Origin: Rhynchopus sp. YZ270_cl-10
Lineage: Eukaryota > Euglenozoa > Diplonemea > Diplonemida > Diplonemidae
DNA length: 64,000 bases
Assembly: GCA_964035575.1 (NCBI GenBank)
Contig: OZ037888.1
Span: 558,001 to 622,000 of the forward strand
Direction: 5' to 3'
Shown: positions 63,524 to 64,000 of the stretch, in pieces
How positions within the stretch are numbered: position 1 is the first letter of the stretch
Layout of the letters: every line of letters begins with the position of its first letter
Notes under the pieces: model-generated
What the model was told of the DNA's origin: nothing
Database searches by the model: none
The model's input: the letters and a program-made list of their open reading frames with translations, nothing else
Program-made: the position numbers and the translations under genes

Positions 63524-64000
63524 AAAAAAAAAACTTCGCAACCACAACAACAAAAAAAAATTTTTTTATACCTTTGAAATCCATTAGCCTTCGGGCGACT
63601 TTTTGTTGTACAGAACCCGTCTTCGGATAGGTGGATTTTGTCGAAACTACAAAAAAAAAAAATGGGGCTGGGGGGGAAAACCCAATAGAGCTTTTTTGTT
63701 TTGATAATTTTTTTTTTCTAGGGTGGGTGGGGGGTGGTACGTAAAATACAAGAGGAAAAAAAAAAGGGTGTCATAAAAAAAAACGATTTCCAGCCTTTTG
63801 AAGTTTTCAAGGAATATTTTTTGTTTAGGTATACTACGAGGGGCATATCTTTTTATTTTTTGTTTTTCTTCCCTCTTCCTTTTTTACAGAACTCCCTCCT
63901 TTTAAGGTGACTAAGCAGTCGAGGCTTAGGTTTATCTTATAAACTTTTTTTTTGAGTGTTTTTACCGATTTTTTTTTAAAGAGGGGAACCAAAAAAAGTT
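63524..64000. other. 3' flank of the EF-hand gene
   Basis: Homopolymer-rich noncoding DNA. A typical F1 hairpin lies at 63905-63945 (GGTGACTAAGCAGTCGAGGC then TTAGGTTTATCTTATAAAC). No other gene is seen before the window ends. Confidence 0.55.

Overview
This is a nuclear window from a protist of the Euglenozoa, most likely a diplonemid. Four observations point there. (1) A 38-nt sequence at 11021-11058 matches, from memory, the diplonemid trans-spliced leader (SL): it begins CCAACGATTT and ends CTGTACTTCATTG. (2) A decayed 18S rRNA stretch at about 57005-57206 carries the 'CCAGCACCC' form of the 530 loop typical of Euglenozoa. (3) Several genes have ordinary GT-AG introns whose phases join exactly, which argues against kinetoplastids. 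(4) There is an I/ingi-type LINE with RNase H. Gene density is low. Roughly a dozen protein genes or remnants sit in a sea of foldback/TIR DNA elements, perfect short tandem arrays and tiny dispersed hairpin repeats.

Layout. 1-8.2 kb is almost all repeats: TIR elements, the 1,190-bp foldback A1, and element C with a 44-copy 8-mer array. At 8.4-8.9 kb there is a possible minus-strand gene. From 10.4 to 19.5 kb lies a CUB-domain gene remnant split by an 8.2-kb foldback (B), itself split by a 7.1-kb LINE that begins exactly with the spliced leader. 19.5-22.5 kb is noncoding with segmental repeats. 22.5-26.9 kb holds a tandem pair of ankyrin genes, the first broken and the second intact. 27.1-28.6 kb is a two-exon membrane RING-CH (MARCH-like) E3 ligase with an N-terminal ubiquitin-like domain. 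29.5-32.2 kb is a three-exon coiled-coil protein whose first intron holds a repeat block also found inverted at 1.5-2.3 kb. 32-36 kb is repeats, including a 56-copy 8-mer array. 36.4-37.5 kb is an unknown basic protein. 39.5-41.4 kb is a zinc-finger/PH/AGC kinase. 43.3-45.8 kb is a large frameshifted protein with a ubiquitin-like start. 46-48 kb is repeats. 48.1-48.6 kb is a small unknown protein. 49.7-50.6 kb is a broken minus-strand gene. 50.7-51.8 kb is a frameshifted ubiquitin-like plus leucine-rich-repeat protein. 52.0-53.6 kb is a TIR element filled with 174 perfect TACTG units. 57.5-63.5 kb is a six-exon EF-hand protein whose fourth intron contains A2, a second copy of foldback A.

How the parts relate. 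No operon-like pathway is visible. Recurring themes are ubiquitin-like N-termini fused to different C-terminal modules (RING-CH, leucine-rich repeats, a large unknown protein), signalling proteins (AGC kinase, EF-hand) and ankyrin scaffolds. Most start codons follow a pyrimidine tract and AG, consistent with trans-splicing of the leader. The most notable observations are the LINE copy carrying the spliced leader, foldback A whose centre is inverted between two otherwise same-oriented copies, insertion of these foldbacks at TA within poly-G/C tracts, and several families of 40-100-nt dispersed hairpins, one with compensatory stem changes, concentrated in introns and intergenic DNA.
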